Program-made: the position numbers and the translations under genes
Assembly: GCF_050436995.1 (NCBI RefSeq)
Contig: NC_134757.1
Span: 9,622,501-9,686,500, forward strand
Direction: 5' to 3'
From: Anticarsia gemmatalis
Taxonomy: Eukaryota; Arthropoda; Insecta; Lepidoptera; Erebidae
Length of the DNA stretch: 64,000 nt
Notes under the pieces: model-generated
What the model saw: only the letters and a program-made list of their open reading frames with translations
Database searches by the model: none
What the model was told of the DNA's origin: nothing
Shown here: piece after piece, positions 1-15,400 of the stretch
Numbering within the stretch: position 1 is the first letter of the stretch
Layout: every line of letters begins with the position of its first letter

Positions 1-3000
1 TCTTAGAGAAATCACGTTCACTTTATAAAAGGCATTAGAATACTCAAAGCATAGCGTTTTCGATGTGCTGTGGCTTGTAGATCATCGATACATCGACATC
101 ACTATTACGTTACGCGTTATATTTACATCACCAAGTCTGTGGAGACAGGTGCCTTATCGATAGTTCGGAACAAACAAATTCAAAAACAAACCGTTTCTTT
201 CCATTTTGACGACGAATTTCGGATTTTGAAAAGTAACTTTGTATAACATTATACTTCCAAGATCTTACCTCTCACAGAATATTACGTACCTATGTAAATA
301 ATTTAGTTAGATAGTTTTCAAATAAAGACCTGCTGTTAACTGTATAACCAATAGTAATAAGGTTGTAATTGTAATATTGTATGTTAATGACCAATGAAAA
401 CCAACTTGTGATCATTAATATTTGTACTGTTACCTACTACTTAACAAGAGTCGTTAAAAAATAATATTATAAAAATTGAACATATTTTTCGGCTGTTGAA
501 AAATTGTAAATACAATATTAAGGATAATAAAAAAACTATTTGGATTAATATTTAGGAACAAAAGGAAAAAATATTATCAAAATTTATATTTTCAAAAATT
601 ATTACAAATGCAAAAAAGTGTATTTAAAAAAGGAACGTTTGGCCATAAACTAAAAAAACACATTCTAGGAACGGATAATTTTATCGACTTACACACACCA
701 CTACACACGCCACAAGCAGTAAGGTATACAGTGACTTAAAAATTGTGCGATGCGGTATTGCACGTAATCCCTGTACTTATAATAAGGAGTCAGGTTTCTC
801 ATGCAACACACACTACAGATATTGTAATATACCTAAGTTATAAAAACCTTCATTTGTCTTATAAAAGAACAAATACACAAAAAGTCTTTCCACAGAATTT
901 ATTGTATAAAATTTAAATGTTATTTTGAAATGAAAAATCTGACTCCCATCAAACATTAGCGTAATAGATCGAGCATAGAATGCTAAGTACAAATGATATA
1001 ATTTAACGATAAACTGCTAGTCCCGTTAAAGGTATAATTAAAATAATAATTACAAGGCAAAATCGCGTTGCACCCTGGTTTTCATAATTCGCATGTATCT
1101 ATAATAATAATAGTAATTATAAAGTCTACACAATACTTCAGCTGTAACACATTATTCAAACCAAACTGTAACAGTAATATGTAATAGTGTATCAATTTTT
1201 TCTTCCTATAATGGTACCGAACGAATGATTATGGCTGCTGGTTTATGAAGAGAAGCAGAATAAAGGCAGATAACTGTTTGATTGCTTGTTTTATTGTTTT
1301 CTTATTCCCAAAATACCTCATAAACAACTTTACCTACCTGATGACGCTTAAGACGAAGATAGTGCTCGTAAGGGCACGGGTGTACTTAAATGTGGGTTCG
1401 ATTCCCACACGTAATGGTGCCCGGACTATAAGTTCATTGCCCGGTTCTATAGAGCTTGGTCAACTTAGTCAAGAAGCTTTAAACGCAGATTTTGAATAAG
1501 TAATGGTCTAGTGTTTTCACGACACATCGGCCACATCACACTCGCACCTCGGTTTGACAGTAAATCGACACTACCTAAGAGGTAATCGGCAGTACCAATG
1601 GACTGAGTGAACTGGAAATTAAATCACAGAATATGTTGCAATATTTCTTATAGGCCAAAATTCATGCACTAGTGTTGCAAAGCCCATTTCCGATGTGGCA
1701 CCAAGATAAGGCACAATACCTACCTACTATGACTAGATATTTACACTTATTGTAGTTGTTTTTAGTTATCGATAGAAATAAAAGCTAAAAAATATTTTAA
1801 AAATGTTTTTTTGCGGAATTTGTATGCGTTAATAGATACAATTGTTTACAATCGAACATTATACTTACAAATTAACAGATCCATATTGTATTGAGTTAAA
1901 CCATAATAGTGAACTTCTCAGAATGTCCATAAATGTTTCAGTTTTAAAAAATAATTACGTAGATCTACATAACTAACATTTAAAACTTTTCAACTTTTTA
2001 AAATTCCCGCGGCAAAAGCGGATTGGGAAGAAAAAATGTGCTACGTTTAGTTACTGCACTGGTACCACCTAACTGGGGGGTATTTTTAGTTTGGTTATTG
2101 GCCATAACTGCCAGAGTATTATAGGTTTTCTAAATTTTTGCTTTTGTTTCTAATTTTGAAGGTGTTTGTGGCAGATTATATGGTAAATTTGGACAAAAAA
2201 ATATTAGCTTACTTGCAATAACTAAACGTTGTTCAGTAGTAATGCGACACAAAAGTGGTACTATCGTTATTATTTTATATTTGTTACAAAATAGCATCGA
2301 CTATAAAAAATTATGTCACAGTTTTGAATATAATATTATTTCGTTTGTGGGTTTTCATTCCATAGATAATTATTTTTGGTATAGATTGGTAATTGGAGTA
2401 AAAGATTTTTCTCGTTTATAACAGATAATAGTTATGACTGACATCATTAAATATGATTCATCTTTGCACATCTCGCAAGATTTGCTTTACTAATGCTAGT
2501 TATAAGTATGTGAATATGACATTGGATATTAAATATGGTTCCACTTCATTTGTTTTTATTTAAAGCAAGGTCCTGCATTTTCGTCTTAAATCAACTATTT
2601 ATAAATTCTTGATCACGTCAACTTTTGAAAAATATATAATATTTATAATAACATTATGCTATTATACCTGAATAAGCTTTTAGAAACTTTCTGTGACAGT
2701 TACTTTTTGTATAGGTACGCGTTTTGTGTTATGTTCGAATCATTCACATCACTAGTTACGTCTGATACCAATATGGCGGAATTTCTTATCAGCTACACAG
2801 TGGAATTTTAAAGTATGTGGCTAAAATAGTAATTTATAAATAGAAATTAAAAACAAGGACAAACTATATTAAGAATAAGGAGTATCGTTTTAGCACACGG
2901 TCGTGTTATAAGTTATAAATACAATAATAACCGTGCACCGAGATAATATAACATCATCGAACATCTGACAATAATAATAAACATGAGTATAATGTTTGCA

Positions 3001-3260
3001 AAGCGTTCAGGGCGAGAATTTGCGTAGAAAATTACGTCACGGCGACCTCATGTGTGTGGAATACCATTTGTGCAGTGTAGAGGTACAAGTCGTCGCGAAG
3101 GTCCACAATGATTCACGAGGTTAATTGAGGTTTTACTTGGATAATACGTAATTGGTCGGCAAGGAAGCGTTGTTACGCGATAATAGTGGAGTTTCGCCTT
3201 CGTCGGGCGTTGACTCGTCTGGCAGGAATCCGGTAGAAACGCGGGTGACTAATCGATGAG
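1..3260. other. Upstream flank of Ptpmeg; no gene recognised
   Basis: AT-rich sequence with stops in all frames and no coding exon that I can support. An AATAAA at 321..326 could be the polyadenylation signal of a gene left of the window, but nothing else supports that. A tRNA-like stretch lies near 1348..1420. The part just before 3261 must hold the 5' leader and promoter of the phosphatase gene; I see no TATA box or clear initiator that would fix a start site. Confidence 0.5.
1348..1420 (+). repeat. tRNA-like stretch, probable tRNA-derived SINE remnant
   Basis: A T-arm-like stem-loop is visible: GTGGG, loop TTCGATT, CCCAC, with the polymerase III B-box form GGTTCGATTCC. A weak A-box-like stretch lies upstream. 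No full cloverleaf with a paired acceptor stem can be drawn, so I call it the degenerate head of a tRNA-derived SINE or a tRNA pseudogene, not a working tRNA gene. Confidence 0.4.
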
Positions 3261-3410
3261 ATGATCGAGAGTGTATCAAGACGTGCTTTTAGCAGTTCTA
3301 GCGGTACGTACAACGTGCGAGCATCGGAACTGGCGCGGGAACGCAAACTCAACATCTTCAATGTTACCGTGCAGTTTTTGGATGACACCCAACAATCATT
3401 TCAAATTGAG
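3261..3410 (+). CDS. Ptpmeg: Ptpmeg exon 1 (start codon, FERM F1 start)
   Basis: Codes residues 1-50 and ends GAG|gtaaat in phase 0. The motif TYNVRASELARERKL (residues 17-31) is the hallmark N-terminus of PTPN3/PTPN4. The in-frame stop at 3246..3248 means no longer in-frame start exists in this exon. A two-codon upstream ORF (ATG AGA TGA, 3256..3264) overlaps the start codon. Confidence 0.93.
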
Positions 3411-6400
3411 GTAAATAAATATTTGTTCAGTTGCCATATCATCTAGTTTTGCTATCCTCATTTATTACAGAAGTAATTAAAAAACATGTTTCTTTTTCAT
3501 TCATTTCATACATTCATATTTGCATGACAATATTTATCAGGAATCACAGGATATGTATATCAAAAGTGCACAAAACAGTGATAAAAACATTTTCTGAACA
3601 CTGCCACTGTATTTTTGATAAAATCATTAATGATTTGTGTAGGTACATAAATTGTGCATTTCAGAGCTAATGTTATAGACTCTTTATTACTAAATACTTG
3701 TAAATTGAACAGTATGTAATTAATTGTTTGTAGTTATAAATCTTAATGTAGCATGTTGCAAATTCACTTTTCATAATAACTTTATTAATTAAATTTAAAA
3801 ATTTCCTACTACATAATAATGTGACAGTTTCATCAACTTTTTATGACAGAGAAAATGCATTTGGATCAAAAATAATAACAATATACCTAGGTACATTAGC
3901 AATGTAATCTAAAGCATTGAACATTAAAGCACAAACTTTCATTCACATAAGGATTCCTTATTTGTCTTGATATAAATTTTAGTGGATATCCACTAAAACT
4001 ATTAAAATCTATTTGTGTACCACTATCAACAATCCTTTTATTATAATGTGTAATTCACAGATACAAGATGGTAACGATGGTAATTTTACAATCACCTAGT
4101 AGGTATAGCCCAACAACTTAGTAGAGATCCTTGTATGCAAGGGCTATGGCTAGCCAATATCTACAACATTCAGAATTTAAAAATTCAGTGATGCCTGTTT
4201 AATACAGTTTTAAATATTATTTTGGAAATACACAGAATTATTAATTATATTATTATTCTTTATTAATTGTAGATTCCAAGGATCTCTACTAAGTTTTTGG
4301 ACTAGAGGATGTTTTCGTTCATGATAGATTCTGTTAGATCATTACTTCACATAGAGTATATTTTATGCATCTTCCATCCATACTAAGATTCATTTAGTGT
4401 AACTTATTATCAATACAAAATTAAGACCCAAACTAATCTCTCCAATGTATTTATTACAGAAAAAAGCAAAAGGAAGTGTACTGCTAGAACAAGTATATCA
4501 ACATCTAGAGCTTGTTGAGAAGGATTATTTTGGACTACAGTTCACTGAAAATGGTTCACCACCCAGTGCCACTAATACAGAAATAACTGTAAGTATTTTC
4601 CTCATTATATAACTGAATATAATTATGTTATTGTATCTTTAATAAAATAAAGATAGATACAAGTATGTACTCAAACATCAATAGTGTTATAAGCCTTTTT
4701 TCCACTGGAAATACTATTGTAAGTGTAAAAGTTTGTCAGGATTTACCACTGTTTTTTACCCATTGCAAGAGGTGTAAACCAATTCGGCATACAAAAAAAT
4801 TATAACCTGCAATAATGCATTGTATGTGTTTGTTCTCCAAAATCTTTTGATTAATCAAAGTTGCAGACAGCTAGTAGTGTGTCATAAAAAAATTTGGTCA
4901 ATGCAATTTGATTGAAACATGAGGTTAACAAATAAGGTATCTTATCCTTTAATATCCAATCATGTTTAAGACCAGTTCCATTATAATATTAAATGTACTG
5001 CCTGCATTACCTTAAATAAAAGGTTGAACAACATCAATATTAAAATAGTTCCTACATTGATAGTGCACCTCATTGGCAAAAGAAAATAAAGTTTATTAAA
5101 TGATATAAAACTAATTAATTAATTTAATACGTAACCTATACTAATACAATTCTGTGTGTATAATAAGTACATTACATATTGTGGACAATTGTGGTTAGTT
5201 GCCGCTTGTTATAATAATATTTTCCTTTGAAGACCATCAAATCAGTAACCATATATTGTCATATTATTTACTTTATGTGGTAATATATAATTATGTGATA
5301 TTATATTGTTTAAATTAAATAGCATCATTAAACTTGAAAGAAGTCGATACAGACAGCTTTCAAAAAGTACTTTCCAGCCCATTCTTAGCCATTGTAGTAG
5401 GCTGGACTGACCCCTCCCTCATACCAGGAGTAGACCCTTGCCCAGCAGTAGAATAGAAATGAGCTAAAGTGATTTTTTATTTATTTGAACAATTTGCTGA
5501 AGATTTTATGTCATAAATTGTTTATTTGAAAAGGTGTAGTCAGGCAAAACAGGTAACAAGAAAATCTTCATATTGTAAAGATTTTTATTACTTCCTTAAA
5601 GTCAAAGGTCATTCTTTCTTTGTGTTATCAAGGCGACTTTAATCAGTTTTCCAATTGACCAAACACTTGTGCCCACAAAAGCGTTGTTGTTGTAAAATTT
5701 AATGCTTATCACAAGGACCTGCGCTGGAGTCCTGTAAAATTATAGGTAGATTTGTGGACTCAGGCATGTAACTCATGAAAATTATATCTTTAAATATTTC
5801 AAGAAAGCAAATCCCCAGACAGTATCCAACACTTCTAATTGTGTAATTCTCGAATAGAAGATGACTAATATTAAAATTTTAACGGAAACTTCTCTTTGCT
5901 TCTGAGAGCTCAAGCCTTACGCTTGCTAGAAACATATTCCAGCCGGCATGAATCGGCCAAGCCGGTCAGTATGATTGAATATATGAAAATGAATGTTCGG
6001 GAAAATTAATGAAAACTGTATTGTGACGATCAGACTCGAAAGAGCTACCCGATCGGCAAAGCCAAAACTCAATGTACTTAGTAGTTGTCACGGGTCAGCT
6101 TTCTCGTTCGTTCAGTGTATAATCCCGATAGGCACAAGCCGAACAAGTGCAGCAATTTCTTCGAGACAGTTTTGTTGTTCGGTAAACATTGCCGGAATCG
6201 ACAATACCGACCCGATTAAGTGTGTAGCGAACTGTATGCTTATTTATTCAAAACTTAATGAGTTTCACTTATCACCATTTTGTAATTAGGTCATAGGGAA
6301 ACATACATAAAGGGACATTATGCACAGCGAATACTGGGTAATGGGTATATTTTAACTTTTGCCGACAACATAAGTTACCAACAAAAGTAGAGTTAAAAAC

Positions 6401-9400
6401 ATGAAACAAAAACTGTACACTTTGTACAGTAATCATGTGAATTATCTTGTCGGAAGTAATGTTTTACTGTAATGTTAGGTAACATGCAATTGTTGCATAG
6501 TTTGAAGCATAGCATTTTCATGAAAAAAGGTTACAAAGCGATTATTTGTAGGTGGAGTTTTTCAGTTCAAATAGGTCTGAACGTGAATTTCGTTTATTTT
6601 TGTAATAAGTAAAGTATGAACAAATTAAGTGTTAAGCAATACTAGACGAAGAAATAACTGGTACCTAACAGTTTTTATATGGCAGAATCTAGCCTCCTTT
6701 TTTTTCTCTGTGAACGAAATATCCATGTCATCGTAGCGCAAGTGCGCAAGAGGATGACTCATAATAAGCAATTAAAATTGCATAGGTTAAGGTTATGTTT
6801 GTCCCTAAAAAAACCATTAGTGTTCCAACTTATAAACCAAATAAAAATGCTAGTTTCTCATAATTCCCATTAAAATATTTTTAAATACTAAAAATGAATT
6901 GCATCGGCTCCCACGTTCGCAAAGCCACGTGTTAAACAGATTACGATACCAGATTGTATTTACGTCATTGAACTGTACACAGTGACTCATGGACATAATA
7001 CTGATCACCATCACCCTCAGGGATGCCTCTTAAACCGGTCTTAAACGATACATTGTTCTGACTTTAAACATCCATTCAGAGTTTTTGAGGAAATGTAAAG
7101 TCCGTAGCCGGCATTTAAGTAGTGTGGTGTACTGAGGTCTGGCCCTTGTCTCATTGCTAGACCCGTGCCCAGCAATTAGACAGTAGTGTAGTTTAATTCT
7201 TCTTATATTATAAATGCGAAATTTTGTACGTCTGTGTTAGATCCTTTTTCGTTCAAAAACTATGAGCGAATTTCTAGTTCGGAAAATCTTTTAACGCGTA
7301 CCAAGAGCAGCATCTCGATTTAGAATATTCTATGGCTTTATGTGCGTATGAATTATATCAACAAATCCTACATATTTTATCTATTTACCCCTATATTAAT
7401 TTAACTCTAAAACTTCCATACTCATTTCATACGGCAACTTTTTTGAAAAACTGTAATTCGAACTAGTCATCCATGTTTAAGAAGTTTTTAACACCTTACA
7501 TTCGCTTATTCATGCTTATTTCCACCATACAAGGTAATTTCCAAACCAAAAAAGGCTAGTATGACATCCCTATACCTTACACTTAATCCTTTCAAGTGTC
7601 CACTAGAGATTATAAACTTTTTTATATTTTTATCGCGTCATTCAATGAGTCACCGTGTAGTATTCCAAGTATGTTATGTTGATGTGTTTAACAGTTGTTT
7701 GTTTTCAACAGCCTTGCTAGATTTGTTTGTTAGAGATGGAATGTAGATTATTGCGATTGTTTAAAGGCATTTTGTGTTATTGATTTATTTATAAACACTA
7801 CGCGATGTGCAGTGTCATGGCCGTCTAGATGTTGTTTTATTTTTCTAGCGGCTGCACTTTTGAATCTTCATTAAAGTTTGGGTATTTAAGTGCAATCTGT
7901 GTATTTAGTATTAGTATTTACTTGCTTTGACTTGCTAGGCTTCCGTGCATTTTGGTCACTTGAAGTATCGACATTACAAAGCACATATAACTGAATTTGT
8001 AATGCTTATATGCTAGAACTCACCTACAGAATTTGTTTAGAACACTATCGTTTATCACAACTATTCGTATTGGTGAAGTTTTCCGTGCACCCCGTCTAAC
8101 TGCCTCCCCTGTCTTTGGTGTAAACGCAGACTATTTTGTCATTTTCCACATGATGATCTTTAGCCAAAGGAATTAATATTTAAAATCTCATTATTTAATC
8201 CAAAGAGAAAAGTTGTTATACGTCAGAGTTTAAATATCTTGACGTAAAATCACTCAGTACTACTCAGTAGTGCCTTCTCAAGCGAGCGATTTCCTTATTC
8301 TCCATAAGGAAATGTGTAGCAAGATTAAAAGATAAGCCCATGGCCTTCCAAACCAAGATTATCGTCAAGTTAATGAATCGAGCTCGATGTGACCGACCCT
8401 TATCGGGTTATCAACTTTGATACCATCTTTGATATATATTTTTGGTTGACTGCATGCAAGGCCATACTGTATTTATTCTGTATTATAGCGATGCATCGAT
8501 TATTTTGAGTTTCAGCTGGCACCCTTAAATAGGCTCACGAATAGAGAGAATTTATACCTCTCGAAGATTTAAGACAATATGTTAAGTTAAGTATTTCTGA
8601 AATATCGTATTTAATGCCAACCTGCACTTTGCACGAAACAAGACATTGAACTTCATATTGCAAGAAGCATAAATAACTGTTTCCAATTAATTATGCGATA
8701 GTATGAGATTACACTAAACCAAAAATCGGCTACCATTGTCACATTAAAAAGTACTAAGTTAATTATATTTTAAAATCTGATACGAGTTAACAAAACAAAA
8801 TATCTCATCAAATCGTTTCCGAATGTAATTAATTGTCAATAAAGTAACGCATCAGCTCCTATCGCTTTTGATAGTCGTCGATACAATCGAGCTATCTTTA
8901 AGCTACTATCAATCAACTTTAGTGTAAATACCGCAATTACTAAGTACAATTACTTAATACATCGGAATTTGAGCCACTCCTTTGAACAACCGGATGGTTT
9001 TAGAAGTGATTTTGAGTAATCAAAAGTATAAATTAAAGTGACTCAGACCTTATATGGAAATATTTTTTACATCCGTCAGCTTGCTATACGTTCCTTCCTA
9101 TGTAATATCCTGCATATTTTGTGGGTTACTAAAATTACGTACGTCATCATCAAATTTTCGACATAAAAATGCAATCTAGGTATTTTAATCTTCCTTCCTA
9201 ATAACCGAGTGAAAGGTCGATGTAAAAAAAATATTTTTGTCCTTAAAATACTCTTGAAAGTGACAAAATCTGCAGTAGATTTAGCGTTAGCTCTAAATTA
9301 ATTAATTTATCAAAATTTAGTCTAGTTTAGAGTAGGTACGACCAAATGATGAATAAATTATGTCAAAATTAAACAATAGAGTTTTTTATAATTTATTTCT

Positions 9401-12400
9401 TTTTTTATTCAGGTTCTGCGATTCAAATGTTGCATAGCAAAATTCTGCGACGAATAGGTACAGCAAAACAAAGCCCTTGACGAAAATTAGACATCTTGAG
9501 ATGCAATAGAGTCATTGCCTAATGAAGTCAATTGTCAATTGATATCGGCCGTGTAGTGTAATATACAAATTACAAGACCCAAATCGGCACATTAAGAACG
9601 GTCACACAGATATTCGTGCCGTTAGTCATTGCTCCACATATTATCTCGTTAGCAACTGACACTAAAACATCTCATAACCTATACCAATAACATATTAACC
9701 CGCCGTTTTCAAATGTAGGTGAACGCAGATAACGATGAGTTGCTCTTTTATTGCAATTTGCACTCGTATTTATGGATTTATGGACTACTTACTAGTAACT
9801 TTAACGAAGTTACGGAGAGAAAATCAGCTTGAAAATTCGACGCGACTTTATGCGATGTGCAAAATAAAAAATGGTGTGCTTTAGTTCTCTACCAAATTAT
9901 TCAGATTCTTCATTCTTGGTAGATGAATCCTCAAAGCAGCCTAATTTTAATGCCATAAAATTACCTATTTTTCGTTAGTTAGAGCCTAAATTTCACATTT
10001 TATGGAGTCAAAATTCGGTCCAAATTATTCTTTCGTATATCATCTCCCATCAAATCTTCGTAGTAATACTACAAGCGTAATGAATTGTATCAGTGAATAC
10101 GTGCCTCAGTTGTTAATTATCGTATTACAATGTAGTTACATGTTACATGTCCGTTTAAATTGTTAATTTATTCACTTGGAATTCCGGTAGCCTCGCGCGA
10201 GAAATCCCGCTGGCATTATGAGAAGGAAAAGTTGGTTTGCTGTTAAGGGATTTATGCTAAATTGCTAAGACGATTTAGTAAAATTTTGACAAGACAAACA
10301 AGACAACTTATTTTGTCGAGTACGGTTTTTCCAAATTTAATCGATATAAGCTGGAATTAACGGACAAAATAGTGTTTTTACAAATTCTCAGGTGTAATAG
10401 TTATGATAATGAATAATAGACATTCTGTGCGACGGATTTTCTTTTGTTCTTATTAAACAATCAATTTAAGCATTTCGAAACAATTGGTTAAATCAGTAGT
10501 CTTTCTCCTTCATTTTCTATCTATTTATTCTTTACAATATCAAAAAATGCAAGTCAACTTTGCAAAAAACAATATTTTCGCTCGTTTCTCTTTAACGATT
10601 TTGGCACGGAATGCAAGTAAATGTCACCCGATGGTCAGTGTATGACGCATGAGTTCACGTGTGGGTAGAGTACGTACCTTAATGACTTGCTGATAATATG
10701 TTCTCTAGGTCTCTTACTAATAGGTCAAGGTTTCAACGTATTCTTCATGCATTTATTTACAATTTATTCCGTTTTTACGACTACAATTTGCATTTTTGCT
10801 AGTGTCATTGAACTTCGCACGAGATTTTTGCACCGGAATTGCATTTGCATTCGTAATATTTGAAAACAGCTGGTGCATTAGATAATTAATGTGGACATGA
10901 CATACTTGCTTACCCTGCTTACTATTAATGTCTAACAATTAGAACTAGCTTTAAAACAATACTTTGTACGTATGACAATGTTATAGCGATTTTAACCAAA
11001 TTTTAAAAAAATCGGCTCCGTGCTATTGTGTCGAGATGAACTGCACTATGTGCGCCTTACTGTTAAAACTGCTACTGTGTTCATTTCAAAAAGTAATAAA
11101 ATACATAGAATAAAACAATAAACAATGGAATGACGAACAGATCTTAAGTCACTTTTATACAAAAAATAGAGCATTTTAATGCATGCAATGATATAATTCG
11201 CAAGTCACTTATTGCATTTGCTTTCGTCATTAAGTAGTCATCCTACTACAGGCCTGACGTGCTTAGCTCGTTGAAGATACTTAGAAACTTGCTCGTGAGT
11301 CACACTTATTGTCATACTTGTTCAGATTTCCCATTGACTACTCGATGTTGTTTAAAAAATAGTCAAACGCCGGCAAGCTATTAGCGAGGAAGGTAGCGAA
11401 AATATTAGGAAAAAGTAAATTTTGTATAAAATTTATTGATTTTTGCATTCAGTGTTCTGCAGTGGGAGGTAAGCGGAAACTTGTGACTTTATTAGGGCAT
11501 GGGTTGTTTTATGATATGCTTCGGCAACATTCAATAGGATAGCGCTATACAGGCCATATACCGGTAGCTCTTTCTGTTATTAGTACATATATGAACATCT
11601 TTAGCATGCCGAGTCAGGATTACACCTGTGAATTTTAGATATTTTTTGAGTTGTAAAATTATTACATTATTTATTATTGTCGAATTACAATAAAATCAGT
11701 TTAGTAGTCTTTGCATGAACGTGTGGTGTATCAATCCTTACAAACATTTGCATTTACAAAATTAAGAAGAATTGTACAAACCTTATCACAAGAATCCTCG
11801 AAAAATTAAAGAGCAGACTTTTTTCTCAGTGGACTTAAAATAAATTACTATAAAAATAAATTAAAACTATTTCTCTTCTTTTACAGCGTTGGCTGGACAG
11901 CACAAAATCAGTGAAGAAGCAAGTGGGAGCTAATGCACAATTCTGGTTAGCTGTTCGCTTCTATCCGCCGGAGCCGTCTCGTCTCGCCGAGGAATATACT
12001 CGGTATCTCCTGTGCTTACAACTGAGGAAGCTGTTGCTTGATGGAAGAATGTCAGCTCCCAAGAACACGGCCCTTTTACTTGCGTCGTTTACTGTTCAAG
12101 GTATGTTCCTGCTATCAGTGGCTAGTGGTCTTCTGGGTATATGTGATGCTAATATATCATAGCCGGTTGTGCTCTCCAGTCGGTAACCGATCTGTGGGTT
12201 GAACAACGTTTGGCGCAGTCATTCCATAGAAGGATGATCACATAGTGTGGTATTTGAACTGAGCGTCTTCGTGTTTCAGGGGGCACGTGAAAGTCGGTAT
12301 GTGTGTAATAGAGGTCTCCAGGTGGGCCAAAAAGTTGGTTAGAAATTTTCATTATCAAGAACCTGTCAGGGATAGTCATGCTTCAAACATTTTTTGTGCC

Positions 12401-15400
12401 TTAGAGAGCAAGTGAAACTATACAGGGAATGAATACGTTCCAATTGTGTCAGACTGTTAATTTTAGTCAAATGGTGCTCATAACTTCAAAATTATTATTA
12501 CATATTTGTAAACACAAAACCGCCTCTATGAGTACCTAATATGTAATTGTAACATTTTGTTTTCATTAACGTTAGTTCCGTTATACACTTATGGGGGAAA
12601 ATATAACCACCAAAGCGACTTGTTCCTTGTTGTTAGAATATATTATTATCCCTATTCCTTATGGTATTAGGCAACATTATACCCATTGACAGGCCTCTGT
12701 ATTATTCAAACATTTACTTCATTGATATCTTGTAATTTTCTATTTAATGACATAGTTTTAATGCATTCGATTTGGCTAAACTATTGTACTGGCAACAACC
12801 GAGACAAACCTACTTTTGATGTACTCTTTAAAGAATGCTTAAAAATATTGCTAAGCGACTACCGATCTATGGAATGTCCGCATCGAAGGTTACTTTACTT
12901 AGCTTATTTACTGACCTCTCAGCGCATTTAGTTATAAGCGCCTCAAATATACTCATCTGTAGTATAATTGGAATTTAATAACAAAATACTAGTACGAGTA
13001 ATAAACAGTATTTATTGATAATTGTATTCAGGATGTTGCAACTTCGCAGTTATTAGAAAAAAAAACGAGTATTAGAAAAACGTTAACAAAAACAGTTATC
13101 AGCCACGTTTTGTTTACGTGTTCGTGCATGCAACTATGTAGCAAGGAGGTCCTATCTCACAGGTTTCCACATAGTTTTATCGTAGAGTTTCTCCAAAGGA
13201 ATAGTTTCTGTTGCGAAAGCTTTCGAAACATTGATAACATCGATGTGAATTACTGCATTCTTGTTTAGAAAAGACATTTGCATGAATGGCTCTTGTGTCG
13301 CCTACAAGTAAACGAAATATAGATATTTAACAAACAGCACACCGAAATAATCGCTAAAAATGTTCATATTTCATTTGTGCGATTCCCTACATAAATCGCT
13401 CGATAATAATTTACGCCGATCGAGACGATCTAAAGAACGAGTAAGAATAGTACAATTTTCTATACTAACGTCGCGCTCAATGCCTTCTCTCTACGAATAA
13501 AATAAGAAATGTAATCCTCTTCTCGTTTTCACTTATTTTTCTTACCTCTCATTCTCTCGCTGTTTAGTTAAACAATCAGTTAAATAATCTATTTTGTTTA
13601 CAGCGGAACTAGGCGACTACAACGTATCGGAACACCCGCCTAACTATCTATCAGACCTATGCCTACTACCGAAGCAGAACGCGGAAGACGAGCGCCGTAT
13701 CAGAGAGCTTCACAAACTGCACAAAGGACAGGCGCCCGCTGACGCCGAGGCTAACTTCCTAGAACACGCCAAACGACTCGATTGTTACGGGGTTGAGTCT
13801 CACCCCGCTAAGGTACGAAGTATTAATTACTATTAGTAGAAAACGTACTTAGAATAAAAGCAAAAAAAAAAATCTGTGGGTGCATTGATCAGTTTTTCCA
13901 GGAAAATTCTCAAGCCGCATTTACTGGACTCAAGATCTAAGCCCTCTCAGATTCCGAGAGAGTAACGGTTCAAGATAGAGTTTACTTAGTAAAAAATCTA
14001 ATGATCAGCTTTTCTGACTCTATTAGAAGCGAACTTGATTAGACTACTAATAATATTTGTCACTGTTATGCTATTATTGCGAAAGTAATTCATTATTTCT
14101 ATAGACGCTGACACCAATTAAATGACTTTAGCTAATGTCTTAGCTTATAACCAGATAAAGAAATAACCGACACTTCTAACAAATTACTATTTATCTTAAC
14201 TCGTAGACATTTTATTCAAAAAATGCGAAACTCCGAAATATGTTTACTGTATTACAATCTACATACTACACAGCCCATTTATAGCAATAATGACGTTCAC
14301 AATCTAAAATTGCATTGATAACACAAACTGACCTAATTGCGTATTCACATAACACAAAGAGATGTTTACAGATCATATCGATCACTGTGCTAATCGCTTG
14401 TTTACAAACACACGTAATAATTACGTCATAGTGGGTGGTCTAGAACATTTGTGTCTAATGTTGATTGTTTTGTAAACATGTCGGTTAAGACCTTTGTGAT
14501 CTGTGATGCGTAGTTGTGCCTGCTTTTAGTTTCGTTAGGATGTTATTATCGTTTATACGACAAAGTAATTTCGACTGTAAAGTGAATGCATTGAGTTGAT
14601 TTTTGTTCGGAAATATTATGACTTCGTCTAATTTGCCTGTAAATTCCTAATCTACTAGGTTGTACAGTATCCTATGTTTTATTCACGCTACTATGCACTA
14701 TCCAATTCATAGACATAAGAGCTCGGAGATAGTTCTTAAAGATAGCTGTATTGGTTGGTAAGGCTAAGGTGTAACAAAAATTGGGTTAAGTTAGATCGGT
14801 AGGCATTTCAAACCGTATCTACCGTCGTAGCGGACGTCTTTCAACCGTTCCTTAACATTTGAATGCTTGACAAAATATATACATTCAACAATACATGTCT
14901 AGGGTAAAATTGGGACTAATTTTAATGTGGTTGGATGTTGATACTTACCATTGTGTTGTTTGTGTTGCAGGATTACAGCGGCAAAGACATATTTATTGGC
15001 GTGACGTCAATAGGTATAGTCGTATTCCAGAACAACATACGAGTGAACACGTTCTCTTGGAGTAAAATCGTCAAGATTTCCTTCAAGAAGAAACAGTTTT
15101 TTATACAGTTGAAGAGGGAGCCTGTAAGTATCTTACCTCTTTTTTGTACTTACTAAATAATATCTGTGTTATTGCTCTTTATTGTACATAATATTTTTTT
15201 CAACATTTAATAGAATCATTTTATATTAAATGTAATTGCTGATAAAGCTATAGCGGTTGTTAGTATCAATTTCCAAATATTTGTTGATTAAGTACAGCCA
15301 ACGATTGTAATAAATATTTTTTGTATGTTTCTATCAATGCGGACATTGTTTTCGTTAGAAACGACTCCAATTTAGGAAAAACAAAAGAAAATTTCAAGGA

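Larger units (their letters stand above)
4589..11886 (+). other. Ptpmeg: Ptpmeg intron 2 (7.3 kb)
   Basis: The longest intron of the gene. It holds old dispersed-repeat pieces near 5340..5465, 7070..7190 and 7200..7270. The longest ORF in it (5993..6289, 98 codons) resembles no protein I know. Elsewhere I see only AT-rich sequence. Confidence 0.8.

Noticed and set aside
1245..1499. 84-codon plus-strand ORF
   Set aside because: Runs through the tRNA-like SINE remnant; no protein resemblance.
5993..6289. 98-codon plus-strand ORF in Ptpmeg intron 2
   Set aside because: No recognisable motif and no splice sites at good positions. It looks like chance openness in a slightly GC-richer patch.
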